Shown piece after piece: positions 37,946 to 51,500 of a stretch of 64,000 bases of DNA. This DNA comes from Glandiceps talaboti. Its lineage: Eukaryota > Hemichordata > Enteropneusta > Spengelidae. Location: assembly GCF_964340395.1 (NCBI RefSeq), contig NC_135563.1, positions 23,837,809 through 23,901,808 of the forward strand. The letters run 5' to 3'. Position 1 is the stretch's first letter; each line of letters begins with the position of its first letter. Under the pieces are notes generated by a model, which worked only from the letters and a program-made list of their open reading frames with translations, did not search any database and was not told the origin of the DNA. The position numbers were made by a program, and so were the translations under genes.

Positions 37946-38726
37946 TATACTCTGAAATTAGGTCTCCATCATTGATTCATCAATTTATTCCACTTGGGAA
38001 ATTTCAACCAATATTACTTTGAACTTTGAGGTCTAAGACTCTTTTCATTCTGCTTGGAATGGAATATTGATTGGTTGGCACCAATATTTCCTTTAAATTG
38101 AAATGAGAATGTATGAGTGGTCTAAGAATGTATCGCATGTGACAAAGGGGTCAGTGGCGATACAAAAATGATGACGCAAGGCTCACAATCAAGTTAATAC
38201 AGAAACATAATATGAAAATTAGTAAAAGATGATCTCATTATGTGCTACGTCCTGATTCTACAAACAGTTTTGCATTCAGAATGCATTTAGCTCCCGTAAC
38301 TTTGTAATTAAAGCCAATCAATTCAGTGAAAGTGAAGCAGTAACACTGAAATTGGACAATAAACTTGAATATGTTCCAAGTGTAATGAACCATCATTTCC
38401 TCCTCAATACATATTGTCTATTATACAAAAACCATGACAGATGGACGTGAACTACCACGTATATACTCTAGAGTCTAATACCAAAATTGCGTGACGTCTA
38501 GTTATTGCTTATCCACTAATTCACAAATTTGAAAGGTTGGAAACTTAATGGAATATTTCTGTGTCTAATATGTTACCTTCTATTGCACCTGTCAGTTCAG
38601 AGTTACACAATACTTCATGTCTTTCCACTTTTAATTTGTGTGCTTGATGCGTGCTCACACTACTAAAATGTCATATTCTGACTATACGTTGGCTTGCTTT
38701 TCACGACACAAACTGGCAATCATACA
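37946..38726. other. Non-coding DNA, nothing recognised
   Basis: No repeat or exon was recognised. Confidence 0.5.
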
Positions 38727-39300
38727 GAAATCTTCAATCCTCTACATTAATTTAACGTTTTGTTGTTTTTATGATGCAAAGTTGCAGTAATACATTCACA
38801 ACCCTCTAGGTTAGTCTAACATCTCAGTTTTTATGACGAATTAATACAGATATTCACAACCCTCTAGGTTGCTCTAACATCTCAGGTTTTATGACGCATT
38901 AATAAAGATATTCACAACCCTCTAGGTTACTCTAACATCTCAGTTTTTATGACGCATTAATACAGATATTCACAACCCTCTAGGTTACTCTAACATCTCA
39001 GTTTTTATGACGCATTAATAAAGATATTCACAACCCTCTAGGTTACTCTAACATCTCAGGTTTTATGACGCATTAATACAGATATTCACAACCCTCTAGG
39101 TTGCTCTAACATCTCAGGTTTTATGACGCATTAATACAGATATTCACAACCCTCTAGGTAAACTATAACATCTCAGTTTTTATGACGCAAGTTAATACAG
39201 AAATTCACAACCCTCTAGTTTACTCTAACAGCTCAGTTTTTATGACGCATTAATACAGAAATTCACAACCCTCTAGATTACTCTAACATCTCACTGTTTT
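38727..39300. repeat. Minisatellite, 58-bp unit, ~10 copies
   Basis: TATTCACAACCCTCTAGGTT followed by CTCTAACATCTCAGTTTTTA and TGACGCATTAATACAGA repeats about ten times. Diverged copies flank it, at about 38733, 39330, 39590 and 39650, showing an older, wider array. Confidence 0.95.
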
Positions 39301-40292
39301 TTTATGCTGCAAAGTTGCATTAATGCAAAAACCTACAACCCACTACATTACTTTTTTTATTTGATTACAATATGCTGTTAAAGCATGGTATAGTAAACAC
39401 AATACAATACAAGACAAAAATACAATACACATTACTTGTCTGCTGAGGATATCTTTCGAGATGTATCTAAAAGGAATTTGGCAAAAGGAAGTTTATCATC
39501 TGAACTGAGAATATACAAAAATTTCTCATATTATAAATTTATTACAAACGTTTTGTTTGTTTTTGAGACAATATGACATCAATACAGAAATCAACAATCC
39601 TCACTTTTCATTATATTTCATACTGCAAAGTGGAATTTATACAGAAAATTACAACCCTCTAGGTTACTCTCACTTTCAATAAAGTAATTTGTGATGAGAA
39701 TATATGTAATGAGGTTGGCATTAATTTATTTGAGTGTTTATAGTTTCAACAATTCTTGGGCGCTAGCTGTACTATCACTTACAACTAAGCCATATCTTTT
39801 CTTGTTGCATAATGTAAATGATATGAATGAATATGATGATTTGACATCTCAGAGATGTATGTTGAAGAAATTAGTCAGAGGATACCGGAAGGGTCTCACG
39901 TGACGGGTCCAATGTGACCGTTTCACCTCATGCTGACCTCATGCTTTTATCCGTTTTCTTACCATTTGCATCATTAGTCTTTCGTTCAGACGATCAGTAT
40001 TTTTTTAAATGACCATTACGAGTGTAATGCAACGAGGTAATCATGTTTTCAGTTTTTATAGAGTGTCTAAAACGAACACAAACTTTGGTACTTGACAAGT
40101 CAATGTTATTGATATCTACATTTCCGAGGTTTTCACCTCAGTTGTTTTAACACAAAATTATGTTTCTATGTATGTTTTTGCTACTTTTCTATTAATTATC
40201 GTCATGAATTTTATGGTTCTGCATCGATCACCCGAATACCCTGCTTTATAATGTGTATAAATTGTTACTACTTTTTGTTGAATTTCGATGTT
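39301..40292. other. Non-coding DNA, degenerate 58-bp copies then unique sequence
   Basis: Degenerate relatives of the 58-bp unit reach about 39680. An E-box CACGTG lies at about 39897 next to TGACGGG. No coding exon was recognised. Confidence 0.45.
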
Positions 40293-40412
40293 TTCAAGAT
40301 GGCGACCCATTGTGCGTGCATATAACACGCGAAGTCACTTGATCATTGACGGCTGTCCGACACTTGCCGGCCGGCCGTGTTTATTGACACTCTCGTGTCC
40401 TGCAGTGATCGT
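40293..40412. promoter_or_regulatory. CpG-dense patch with YY1-type motif, possible promoter
   Basis: About eleven CpG dinucleotides occur in 120 bases, including CCGGCCGGCCG, while the surroundings are AT-rich and CpG-poor. It begins with CAAGATGGCGAC, close to the YY1 motif often found just downstream of animal transcription starts. No first exon can be tied to it: the ATG in the motif opens only eight codons. It could be an unmethylated promoter, an enhancer or a piece of an element. Confidence 0.35.
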
Positions 40413-42609
40413 TAACACTAATTGTCAGAATTTCCTCTTGTATACTTAAAATGTTGTCCTTTTCACTCTTATGAAGACATTTTTCTGTTTATTTTCAGAT
40501 TCTTCGCTATCACTAGTCGATTTGCTCTGCCAAATCTGGACTTTCTTCTGTTCTTCATGTTACATTTTGTCTCATATTAAACCATCTCTGTGTTGACTTC
40601 TATAAATTTGTCTTGTGCAAGAAAAAGACCTGAATGTAATTTGACGTAAACCCCATTCCTACCCCCTGACGATAGCTGTATGACTGATGTGGCCACATGG
40701 AATTTAGCTTAGATCTTACAAATTAATTGCTAAAAAAATCAATGTACAACAACGTCATGTATTACAAATTTGTATGATAGAAAATTGAGACCTCCAAGGC
40801 CTATTTTATGGCTAAGCTTTAATATGTTCAGAAAACACTGTAGTGAATATTTTCCTCTTGACATGGCTGTCATGCCAGTCACTCAAAATATCAAAATGAT
40901 ATATCTCGGTATCTACAAATCTTGCCATTCCAGCTCAAATTTACATAATCTACCTTGCTAGTTATAAATATTTCACAATGCTTACATGATCAAAAATACC
41001 TCATCATACATTACCACAATTTACGTAGCCTGAGCACATTTTGCTACATGTATGTCACCAGACAAGAGCAAAACTATGTTGGATTAAAATATGCAAAACT
41101 GAGAGACTCGCACAATTTGTGGCAATAGATAACTTGATAATACAAAGGCCGAAGTCTTGTTGTAGTTGTATTTATTTATTTTTTTGAGCAAATGTTTGTA
41201 TTTTGGAAGGTAGACATCTAACGTTTTAGTCAGGTAGACTGAATATAGTTGAGGCGCTGAACTCAGGACACTGCACTCAAAAATACAACCTGCTTACGCG
41301 AGTTGCCTCGATTCTGGTGTCACGATTGCAAGGTGATATCGAATTTGCAAGTTACATGTTACTTGAAAATATCTCAGACATGTGCGAAAACATAGACCCT
41401 TTTGTGTAGGGTCAATGGTGAAATTAGGTGTGAACACTGATTTTAATTACTGTACAGTAGTAGTTGAGCAAGTTGTGAGAAGCTTGCATGTTTGCACTGT
41501 CACGTCACGTCACATCACTTGTCAAAGGAGACCACCTTCGACTCTGGGTCGGATCACCCACTTTCTACCAAAAATCTTGAACAGACCTTGTCTATTTCTA
41601 ACTACAGCCATTTAAAAGTACACAAGAATACATCTATTTTGCAAAATGTGTAAATTTTGGGCGAAAAACCGGGCCGAAATTTCCGACCTCAGTGGGGTCA
41701 AGTATTCTTCACGAAATTGCTGAAAAATCACAGTACTCCTATCAATAATTACAAAATCGAGTCTTCTAGCACGGAGGGAGAAATATCAGTCAAAATTTTC
41801 ACTTTAAAGTATCCAAAATCATGAATTGTTGTGAAAGTTATGGCGAGTTGAAAATGCCCCAAAATACGGCTGGTGAGCAATGAGCCAGCCACCATTGTAA
41901 ACATACCACACGATCAAAGTGTACACAATGGAGGCTCACTGCATAATGAGCTTTCAGAGTTGTTTTTTCCCATCATGCTCTGCACCCCTTCCAGCCTCCT
42001 CTGAAATTAGTCATCTACTTTCACACCTATACACAGGATGAGTATTTTCACGATTCATAATCACCTCTTTTAGTTTTCATAAGGCCTTAAAAAGATAATT
42101 CTTTGGTTCGGTTACCCCACCCCACCTAGCTTTTCACTGCCGACCCTAAACTTTTTTTTAACGTAATCGAGAAAAAGATAATAAAATTGCAAAAAATTGT
42201 GAAGTCTCACGAGAAATAGTGGATGCGGAAACTGACATCAACTTAAAAAGACAAAATATAATGGCTGTATATCTGATAGGAAGAAATGAGACCATTTGCA
42301 AAATAATGGAAAAAATGAACTACACTCTTACACATGAAAAAGATTATAATATAAAATAAAATAAAAAATCTATCTACCCACCTACTCTAAAATTGAGTGT
42401 AATTGGAACCATACAATTTTTTTTATTAGAGCTAAACTGTAAAACTTCAAAAATAAAGATCATGAACATATAAATTGTTCAGTGTAATTTTAACCACCAA
42501 TTTTATTTTCTTTGCAGTTTGCTTAAAAGTGTAATTTTTGTTACGTACTCATAAAAGAAATGTATCAAATATGTTATTGTATGCAGGCAAGTAAACATAA
42601 TTACTTCAC
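40413..42609. other. Non-coding DNA with regulatory-looking motifs
   Basis: A tandem CACGTCACGTCACATCAC block (CRE-like half sites) lies at about 41503. A TTTCCCATCATGCTCTGC sequence similar to the ZNF143 motif lies at about 41966. An imperfect inverted pair (GAGCCAGCCACCATTGT and ACACAATGGAGGCTC) lies at about 41880-41940. No coding exon was found. Confidence 0.35.
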
Positions 42610-43490
42610 TAATGGGAGTATATTCAGACATATGTGGAATGTATTCAAACAGATATGTGGAATGTATCCAGACAGATATGTGGAATGTATTCACAGATAT
42701 TTGGAATGTATTCACACAGCTATGTGGAATGTATTCACACAGATATTTGGAGTGTATTCACACATGTATTTGGAATGTATTCAGACAGATATTTGGAATG
42801 TATTCACACAGATATGTGGACGGTATTCAGACAGATATTTGGAATGTATTCACACAGCTATGTGGAATGTATTCAGTGGTATTCGTAGTGTATTCAGATA
42901 GGTATTTGGAGTAAAATAAGAGAGATATTTGGAGTGCATTCAAACAGGTATTTGGACTGTATTCAGAGAGGGTTGTTTCAATTGTATTCAGAAAGGTATT
43001 TGGAATGTATTCAGACAAATATTTCGAATGTACTCAGAGATCTAGCCTATTTGGAGCGTATTCAGATAGGTATTTGGAGTGTACCCAGATATTAGGAGTG
43101 TACTCAAAGAAGTATTTGGAGTATATTCAGACAGATATTAGGAGTGTATGCAGACAGATATTTGGAGTGTATTCAGACATATTTGGAGTGTACTCAGAGA
43201 GGTATTTAGAGTATATTAAATCAGACAGGTATTGGGAGTGTATTCAGACGGGTTTTTGGAATGTATTCAGAGGCATTTGGAGAGTACTCAGAGAAGTATT
43301 TGGAGTGTATTCGGAGAGGTATTTGGAATGTATTCAGAGAGGTATTTGGAATGTATTCAGACATATTTGGAATGTATTCACACAGATATTTGGAGTATGT
43401 TCTGACAGATATTTGGAGTGTATTCAGACATATTTTGGTTGAATTCGGACAGATATTCGGAGTGTACTCATACATGAATGTATTCAGACA
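42610..43490. repeat. Minisatellite, 23-bp unit, ~38 copies
   Basis: TATTCAGACAGATATTTGGA followed by ATG or GTG repeats throughout with variants CACACAG, GAGAGG and ATATGTGG. As 23 is not a multiple of three, open frames pass through all three frames on both strands and are not genes. Units left of about 42900 favour AATG, those to the right GTG. Confidence 0.96.
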
Positions 43491-46400
43491 GGGAACATGG
43501 GATATCTTTCTTCTGGTCCTTTGATTCATAGCTTAACAACACTAAATCAACTTATATCTCTAGATTTTCATTATCATCTTTCTTGCTTCAAAATACAAGA
43601 GTTCAGTGGATTAGAATAGATAGCGTAAAGTTAGATTATCATACAGTCGATTAAACATATTTGCTGAAGAATTATTCCAGTGTGATGAACACTGCCCATA
43701 TAATTATGCTAAATAAGTCGACCGGAAAGTGATCATGTCTTCCAGCACAATCATTTTTATCTTAAATTTGGTCCTTTTACAAAACTGCACATCAAGCAGT
43801 GAATAACATATTACCCTAGAGGATAATGCTTGCTTTCTACAAGTACACACGAAAACCTCACGGGATTTGCACCCCTGCCTTCCTTATTTGCCATACTCAT
43901 TGTACTACTAATTGCTTCATATTGAAAAGGTGTGATCCATTAAGTTGACACTGCCAAACTGTCTGTTACCATGGTAATGTCTAAACTGAAGATGACAATA
44001 CAGAAACAACAAATTAGGCACGAATACAGGCTATCACACATGCTAAATATGGCACAATGCGCTATAAGAAATCCAGAGTAGAACTTCTGAATGCTTCATT
44101 GCTTTCCAATTCACAGGAAAAGGAAAATTACTCTTAGAGATTTCGGAGACCAATAAGCTCCTCAGATATTTGATCATCTTCACAATGATTGCATACAGAA
44201 TTTTCTTTTCCTTGTCAATCTCATCAATAAATTCATGGATTTCAATAATACAATTTTTTTATGAATAACCAACGCCATATTTGTTCATGCTCTATGTGTG
44301 TTTTCCAACCTTGTCTACCGTACTGCCAGCTTACCATGGATTTAATGAAATCTCAAGTTACACAATTTCTTTTCATGGTCCCATAAATCTTTTCTGAATT
44401 TCTGAAAAAACTTACAAGTTCTTGTCTTGGCATGTTTAAGTTTGAATCCTTGACAAAATAATTTTGGAGAAAGCAGGTGGGTTGTAAAAATTCATACTGC
44501 ATCATAGTAGAACACTTTTACACAGTAAAGTTTTCCACACTTGACTCTACAATGACAGTTTTTTCACTCTGGTTGCTCCTGTCAAAACAATATGTCTAGT
44601 ATGTCATGAATTCTGTAGCTTTGGAATTCAAACCAGTCACAATATTACCCCAGAGACCAGTCTTGGTGTTACTGGTTCAAGAAGAGCTGCTTCAGATAGT
44701 AACACCAACACAAGTTTCTGGGCTATCAAAATATGAAGTACATCATCAATTCTATGGCTGTACAATTCAAATTGTCACAAACAAAAATGGATGCGTTTGA
44801 ACAAAACATACAGGATTTATACCAGAGTCTTTCTCCTTTACAAATTATGTACATCTACATCATTGGTTCTGTAGCACTCAAAATATGAGTAAAAACTTTC
44901 AAAGTCACCATTTTCTTTCCAATGGTTCATACAATTATGCTTGCACATTTACAATTACAGCATTCCCAAATATTTTTCTGCAACCAGCCAGACTCATGAC
45001 CTTAAAGGTTTTGCCACTTTTAGTCTTCAACTCAAGGCCGACCCTCAGGTCACAAGCATTTTCCTTGTTTGATGAAATACTGACAGCTAAATTTTTGAGT
45101 TGTGTATTAAAGTTTGTCTCAAAAGTACAGGAGACATAGTCATAACTTGTGGAATATGCAAATTAACTCATTAATATGCAATTGATTTATAGATATATAA
45201 TTCTCAGATTCTTGCTGATGGCATCATGATTACGGTTTGTGGAATATGTAAATGAGCTAATTAATATGTATCTCTTTGAATCAATTATTCAGTTCATGAA
45301 CATATTTACATTTGTAGTTCTTGTTGCTTCCTGCTGATGATACCATAATTACGATGTGAAATATGTAAATGAACTATATTAATATGCACTTCTCATGAAT
45401 AGTTCACACTGCTGCTTCAAGATATCAGATAATTGAAGCAACTGATAACTAGAGAACCACTTTTATTCACAACACCATCATTACTTCCTATTTTTTGCTT
45501 ATCCAATCATCACCATATCACACTACTTTTGTAGTATTTGTTTTCTAATACAATATGATGATTTAATTCTCCTCCTGCTTTCATTTACATGTGTATAATT
45601 AACATAGTAACACAATATACATAGATGTCCACAGTAAGTCCTTGAGAATGCAAATACAAAATAGAAAAGAAAGACAGAGCTTGTTTTCTAAGGAAGAACA
45701 CTAACAGAACTTTAACTTTTCTCAATACATGTACTTGTTTGAAAAAGAATATTAGATAATAATGACTTGTTCACTAAAAAGATTTGTAGGAAACACAAAA
45801 TCAATCATGACATATGTCACAGAGTAGGTGGCTACATCCTTCCTACTTTTAAGTCTTCTCACATGTATCTTAATGTATCATCTCATTTTTAAAATGTGTA
45901 ATCTGTCATTTTGAGACAGATTAACTTAGCTGGTAGTCTAAATGAATTTATCAGTTTGATAGTTGCTGAGTTACTAATCCTTTCGTGATATCATTTTATG
46001 TATTAAATACTCAAGGCTAGTGTTAAATCTCTCCTTATGGTTGACCTGTGTGTTTCACTTAATGTATTTACATGAATAGCTTTTAGTGTTAAAAGTACAA
46101 ATCATTCTACACTTTAATGGGTTAAAATATGAGGTATGAATACTAGTAGATCACATTGTTCACTGTGATAAATTACCACATCAATGTAAAAGGTGGCTAA
46201 AATGTAGAAGGCAATACAACCAAGGACTGTATGTAAGCAAAGTTGTATGCATTAAAACTGAAAATTTACTCATGGTCATTCTACATCCAAACAATGGGAT
46301 TTTATGTCTTTGATTTTGCAGTGTTTAAAATATGAGTAACAGGTCTTCTTCATTGAAGATACATACTCCCAATATTTCAACTTAATCATTCATATTCTGA

Positions 46401-48599
46401 ATTTTTACACCAATTACAGCCGCCATTGGTTCATTATTGCTAAGGTCATAAAATAAAGTGATCTACATAATTGGACTACAGTATCTGACAGTTGTGCAAG
46501 GTTTGATTGAAGAACCTGTATACATGAACACTTTGAATATTTTAAGTCGATTTGAATTTTGAAAATGAAAGAAAATTAAATTATGGAAAATAAACAAGAA
46601 ATGAGAATCTACATTTCAAAATCTTGAAAATGGTTTTCAAACAACAAAATTAAAGTAATCTACCAAACTGTCTAACTAAATTTATGGTGCACCTATACGA
46701 GTCAAAGATTAAAGTCACATTGAAAAGGTTCAAATATTGTACATAAACTCTTCACTTCCATTCAGTTTTACGGTAGAATATACCTTTGGGCCAATTTCCC
46801 TGAAAACCAGTTATTCAAATCTTATGAAAGCTTGTGCCTTGACCTATTGAAATGATAAAAGAAATCTATCATTTTGACGTCTTTTTCAAAAATATATTCA
46901 GTGACAACTGTCTGTTTCTTCTTTATTTTAACTAAGAACAGGTCTGAGTTTTCTTGAACAAATTTACAAAGGTTTAAGATTTTGATTTCCAAGTCACATA
47001 CTATATGTTAGTATTCAAGCAGTGCACAAGATAAGAACTTACTGGTTGCAATCTTACTAAAACAGTAAATAAACACTTGGGGGCTGTAGAGTCACATGAT
47101 GATTGCTTGCCCCCCTGGGAAGGGGTCACATATGTTAAAGTTGTTTAAAATTCAATATCATCGGATATAACAATCCAGCTTCATAATCCATCCAACCACA
47201 CAGGAGATGTTACAGTACTTTTGTACAATGATCTATGTCCAACTTACGTGCCATGTATTTTTTATTCTCTCTCGTACACATAGGGATCAATATGTGAAAA
47301 GAACAACAGTAAGACAGTTTGCATAACAGATCTGTTTTTACTAATAAGAGTTGTTCACAATATAACAGTTACATGTATAGTGGTGTTAGAATACCTCTGT
47401 TTTTACTAATTATTTGCAACAGTTATAGTGGCAGGTATTGTTACAGACATTGAGAAATATCTGGTGATTGGTGATCGATCATAAAACAATTTGAATTTGT
47501 TCTTTATCATTTTAGTCAAACCTTATAAATAAAAATATTTTGTCAATAAACTTTTCGACCATACTTGTACTATGTTCACATTGAATTCCTTATTGAACAC
47601 ACACAAAATTTGGACTTCCATTTATGTAAAATAAAATTACATGTAAGCTACAAACAAAATATATTTGGAACTACCAAGGCCCACTGTAACACCCCCTGTC
47701 ATCAATATCGCTAATATACTGACATTCATTACTTATCCGGTGCATTACCTAATCACACTGTGCAACCCCTCCTGTCACTACCCACATTCTCATGAAATGA
47801 ATTGAATGGTTGATAGTTTCCATCTGACATTAATTGTCATTTCTGCATCAGGGCAAATAAAACTATGTTTATGAAAAGCATCACCAACATGTGTACACAC
47901 TAACTTCTTTTTTCTATTTTTTTAACTGCCAAATTGACTGATCGTTTTTCAGGTGTTCCAATGAGAAACAGAAAAATAAACATTTTATAAGGGTCAGCCT
48001 TTCAGGCTTTAGTTATACTTTAATTACATGTTCCCTGGTTAGCATGCTCAATGTAATCTAGTTTTCTCAGGTTTGACAAGGTTTTCAAATTGAACAGATA
48101 CAAAATATTATTTATTTCCATAGCAACCATTAATTTTGTTTCTAATAAGGAGATCAAATCTACCCTGTATAATTGGTTTTGCTAGTAACTCACAACACAA
48201 TATAATCAATACTGTAATGTCATCTCTGACTTTCTCCTTGTTTGTTTTCATAAATGGACATTTTTCATCTTCAGATATGCCTTGTAGTTATATCATATAC
48301 CAATAACGTCGATGACAACAATTTCATTTATATCCATTACATTGGCTGTATGCAATTACAGGTCATCTCTCTGTTTATAAAGACCATTTTTAGGTCATAC
48401 CATTTGCAATACATATTAAGTATTTATGGATAAAAGTTTGCAAATATCTGAAAAAGTAAATGTGAAGGTGATTTTCAGCTAAGCTACTTGCTGAATACTT
48501 TTTACCATTATTGTAAAAGAAATCCTATGTTACTACACTGTTCTAAAACATTTATTTTCCTGACTAACTTCTGCACTAAGTTTGAACTAAGATATATAT
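43491..48599. other. Long gene-free stretch
   Basis: No exon is supported. At 44885-45139 both strands are open for about 75 codons; the minus-strand reading starts near FAYSTSYDYVSCTFETN but resembles no family I can name. At about 45130-45380 a diverged ~100-bp unit with ATATGTAAATGAACTA and TTAATATGCA recurs three times. An X-box-like GTTACCATGGTAAT lies at 43965-43978. The rest is plain AT-rich DNA. Confidence 0.5.
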
Positions 48600-49470
48600 C
48601 ATACTCACAGATAACTCCCGACTAACTTCTAGTTCTACACTTTTAGCTATTGAAGATACACACACCATACTCATATATAACTCCCAACTTCTACATTTTT
48701 AGCTACGATACACATACCATACTCACAGATAAGTCCCGACTAACTTCTAGTTCTACACTTTTAGCTATAAAGATACACATACCATACTCACAGATTACCC
48801 TCAACTTCTACACTTTTAGCTATGATACACATACTATACTCAGACTACTCCCAACTTCTAAACTTTTAGCTAAGATACACATACCATACGCACAGATTAC
48901 TCTCAACTTCTACACTTTAGCTAAGATACACATACCATACTCACAGATTACTCTCAACTTCTACACTTTAGCTAAGATACACATACCATACAAACAGATT
49001 AAACTCCCAACTTCTACTTAGTTAGCTACATGTAAGATACACATACCATACTCACAGATTATTCTCAACTTCTACTTAGTTAGCTAAGATACACATACCA
49101 TACAAACAGATTAAACTCCCAACTTCTACTTAGTTAGCTACATGTAAGATACACATACCATACACACAGATTAAACTCCCAACTTCTACTTAGTTAGCTA
49201 CATGTAAGATACACATACCATACTCACAGATTATTCTCAACTTCTACATACTTAGCTAAGATACACATACCATACTCACAGATAACTCTCAACTTCTACA
49301 TAGTTAGCTAAGATACACATACCATACTCACATATTACTCTCAACTTCTATGTAGTTAGCTAAGATACACATACCATACTCACAGATTAAACTCCCAACT
49401 TCTACACTTTTAGCCATGATACATACCATACTCACAGATAACTCCTGACTAACTTCTATACTTGATTGAA
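48600..49470. repeat. Minisatellite, ~52-bp unit, ~15 copies
   Basis: GATACACATACCATACTCAC followed by AGATTACTCTCAACTTCTAC and TTTTAGCTA repeats about 15 times. Variants ACTTAGTTAGCTACATGTA and ATTAAACTCCC cluster in the middle (48995-49210). Confidence 0.95.
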
Positions 49471-51069
49471 TGTACATCATACATTTACAAAATAATAAGA
49501 TTTCAAGTTCGTTGACATTCATTTATGTTGCCTTGTAACAAGCACTACCTAGCAACAAGTGTTCAAATTATATTTGTTTAAGTTCAGCATGAATGCACTG
49601 GGCTGTTAATTAGTCTCTAAGATATGACATGTGCAAGAGAAGGTTGATAGTGCAACATCACGCATCATATCTGCCAGACTACAGACAGTATGTCATTTTT
49701 ACTGCAAAGACAGTAAACGATTGTCCATTTTTAATCAATTTAAGACACTCAAATTTCTAGTCTAAAATGTAGATAATTCTTCTTTTCTCATTAATCATAT
49801 ATTCACAAATTCATGTATTTCATACAGTATTCATACACCAGGAAATGATACACTCCTACCCACTACCTGAATTATTTCATTACAACAGTTTACTATTACC
49901 ATATAAATTATACAGTCAGGATATTGGTTTTGAAGAGTGGGTGTTATATGTCGGAAGAACCTGCCTCAAAAAGGGCAAGGGAGTCACGTGATGTCTTTAA
50001 ACCTCATATCTAAGCCATGAAGATTTTATTTTTACCTTTTATGGCATTATAGTAATGACCAAAACAATATTTTATGTACCTTTCTCAAATGACTGATGGT
50101 ATAATATTAGTTGCCAAATGGCAGAAATAGCAATAAAACAAAAAGCAATATCACTTGCAAATTTCTAGCCGATGGATTGTACTATATTTGGTGTGGCGTT
50201 TCACAGTATGATACCGCAAATTATCAAGTAGGGTAGCTTTATGCAGGATTGTATACTAGGTATAACTAACATCTGCAGTTTGACAAATATATTTAAATTG
50301 ATTAATGGCATAAGATTTGCATATTTTATTCACCATGTATGATAAAGATGAGAGGGTACTTATTTGTATAAAAAAAAAGAAGATAAATTATGCAATGAAT
50401 ATCAATATTTCAAAACATACTGCCATCGCCTGATCAAATTACTGGTGTTTTCACATATATACTTATGAAAATGTCGGTATTTTGATGAATCTCATCCTCA
50501 CATCATTCAATTTTACAAGAATAATCTCACTGTAAGTTCCACTCATTTATTTCTTATACCGCTTTGCATTCAAAACCTATATTGTATATTCTGTTTGGCA
50601 GTTGTCATAGTAACCAATCATTTTGGCTCATGATGTATTATGTTCTCTAAAGGGCATTTTTTCAATTTTTCTTCAGATTCATTTCAATGCATTCTATTTG
50701 AGCATTGCATCTTTTTTCCAAGCTATATGCAAAAAAATCCTGGTATTAATGAGAACAAAATGAACAGCACTTGAAAGAAGGTAACAATCAATATAGGATG
50801 GCAATATACCTGACAGTGTATAATAATTTGACTAAATCATACAACTACCTTAATCTCCCAATATTCAGGTATTTCCTTAATTGAAAACTTGCAACTGATC
50901 AAGTTGTATACATTCCTCTAATTAATCAGATTATCCCTGTTCCTTTGATATCAATCATTTTTATCCTATTTCATAATCTATTTTTCTTTCAGATTATGAC
51001 TATTTTTAGATCAGCATTCTCCTGTATGTTTTATTTTGTCATTTTTGATATATTCACCAACATTAAAGT
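49471..51069. other. Non-coding DNA, nothing recognised
   Basis: No repeat or exon was recognised. Confidence 0.5.
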
Positions 51070-51500
51070 AAAAATAAGTTACATACCCAAGTCAAAGGTA
51101 ATTTACATGCCTAGGTCATGGGTAATTTACATGACTAGGTCGTCGGTAATTTACATAATTGGGTCATGGGTAATTTATATGACTAGGTCATGGATAATTT
51201 ACATAATTGGGTCATGGGTAATTTACATGACTAGGTCATGGGTAATTTACATAATTGGGTCATGGGTAATTTACATGACTAGGTCATGGGTAATTTACAT
51301 TATTAGGTCATAAGTAATTTATATGACGAGGTTATTGGTAATTTACATTATTAGGTCATAAGTAATTTACATGACTAGGTCATGGGTAATTTACATAATT
51401 GGGTCATGGGTAATTTACATGACTAGGTCATGGGTAATTTACATTATTAGGTCATAAGTAATTTACATGACTAGGTCATGGGTAATTTACATACCTTAAG
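51070..51500. repeat. Minisatellite, 24-bp unit, ~17 copies, alternating variants
   Basis: GGTCATGGGTAATTTACAT is joined alternately by GACTA and AATTG, giving a 48-bp two-unit period in the middle of the array. Every unit holds GTAATTTAC, a near palindrome. A related array lies at 55815-56205, on the other side of the Mutator/exonuclease gene. Confidence 0.95.

Noticed and set aside
42503-43529. Overlapping frames of 60-145 codons on both strands
   Set aside because: They arise from a 23-bp minisatellite that cycles through all frames.
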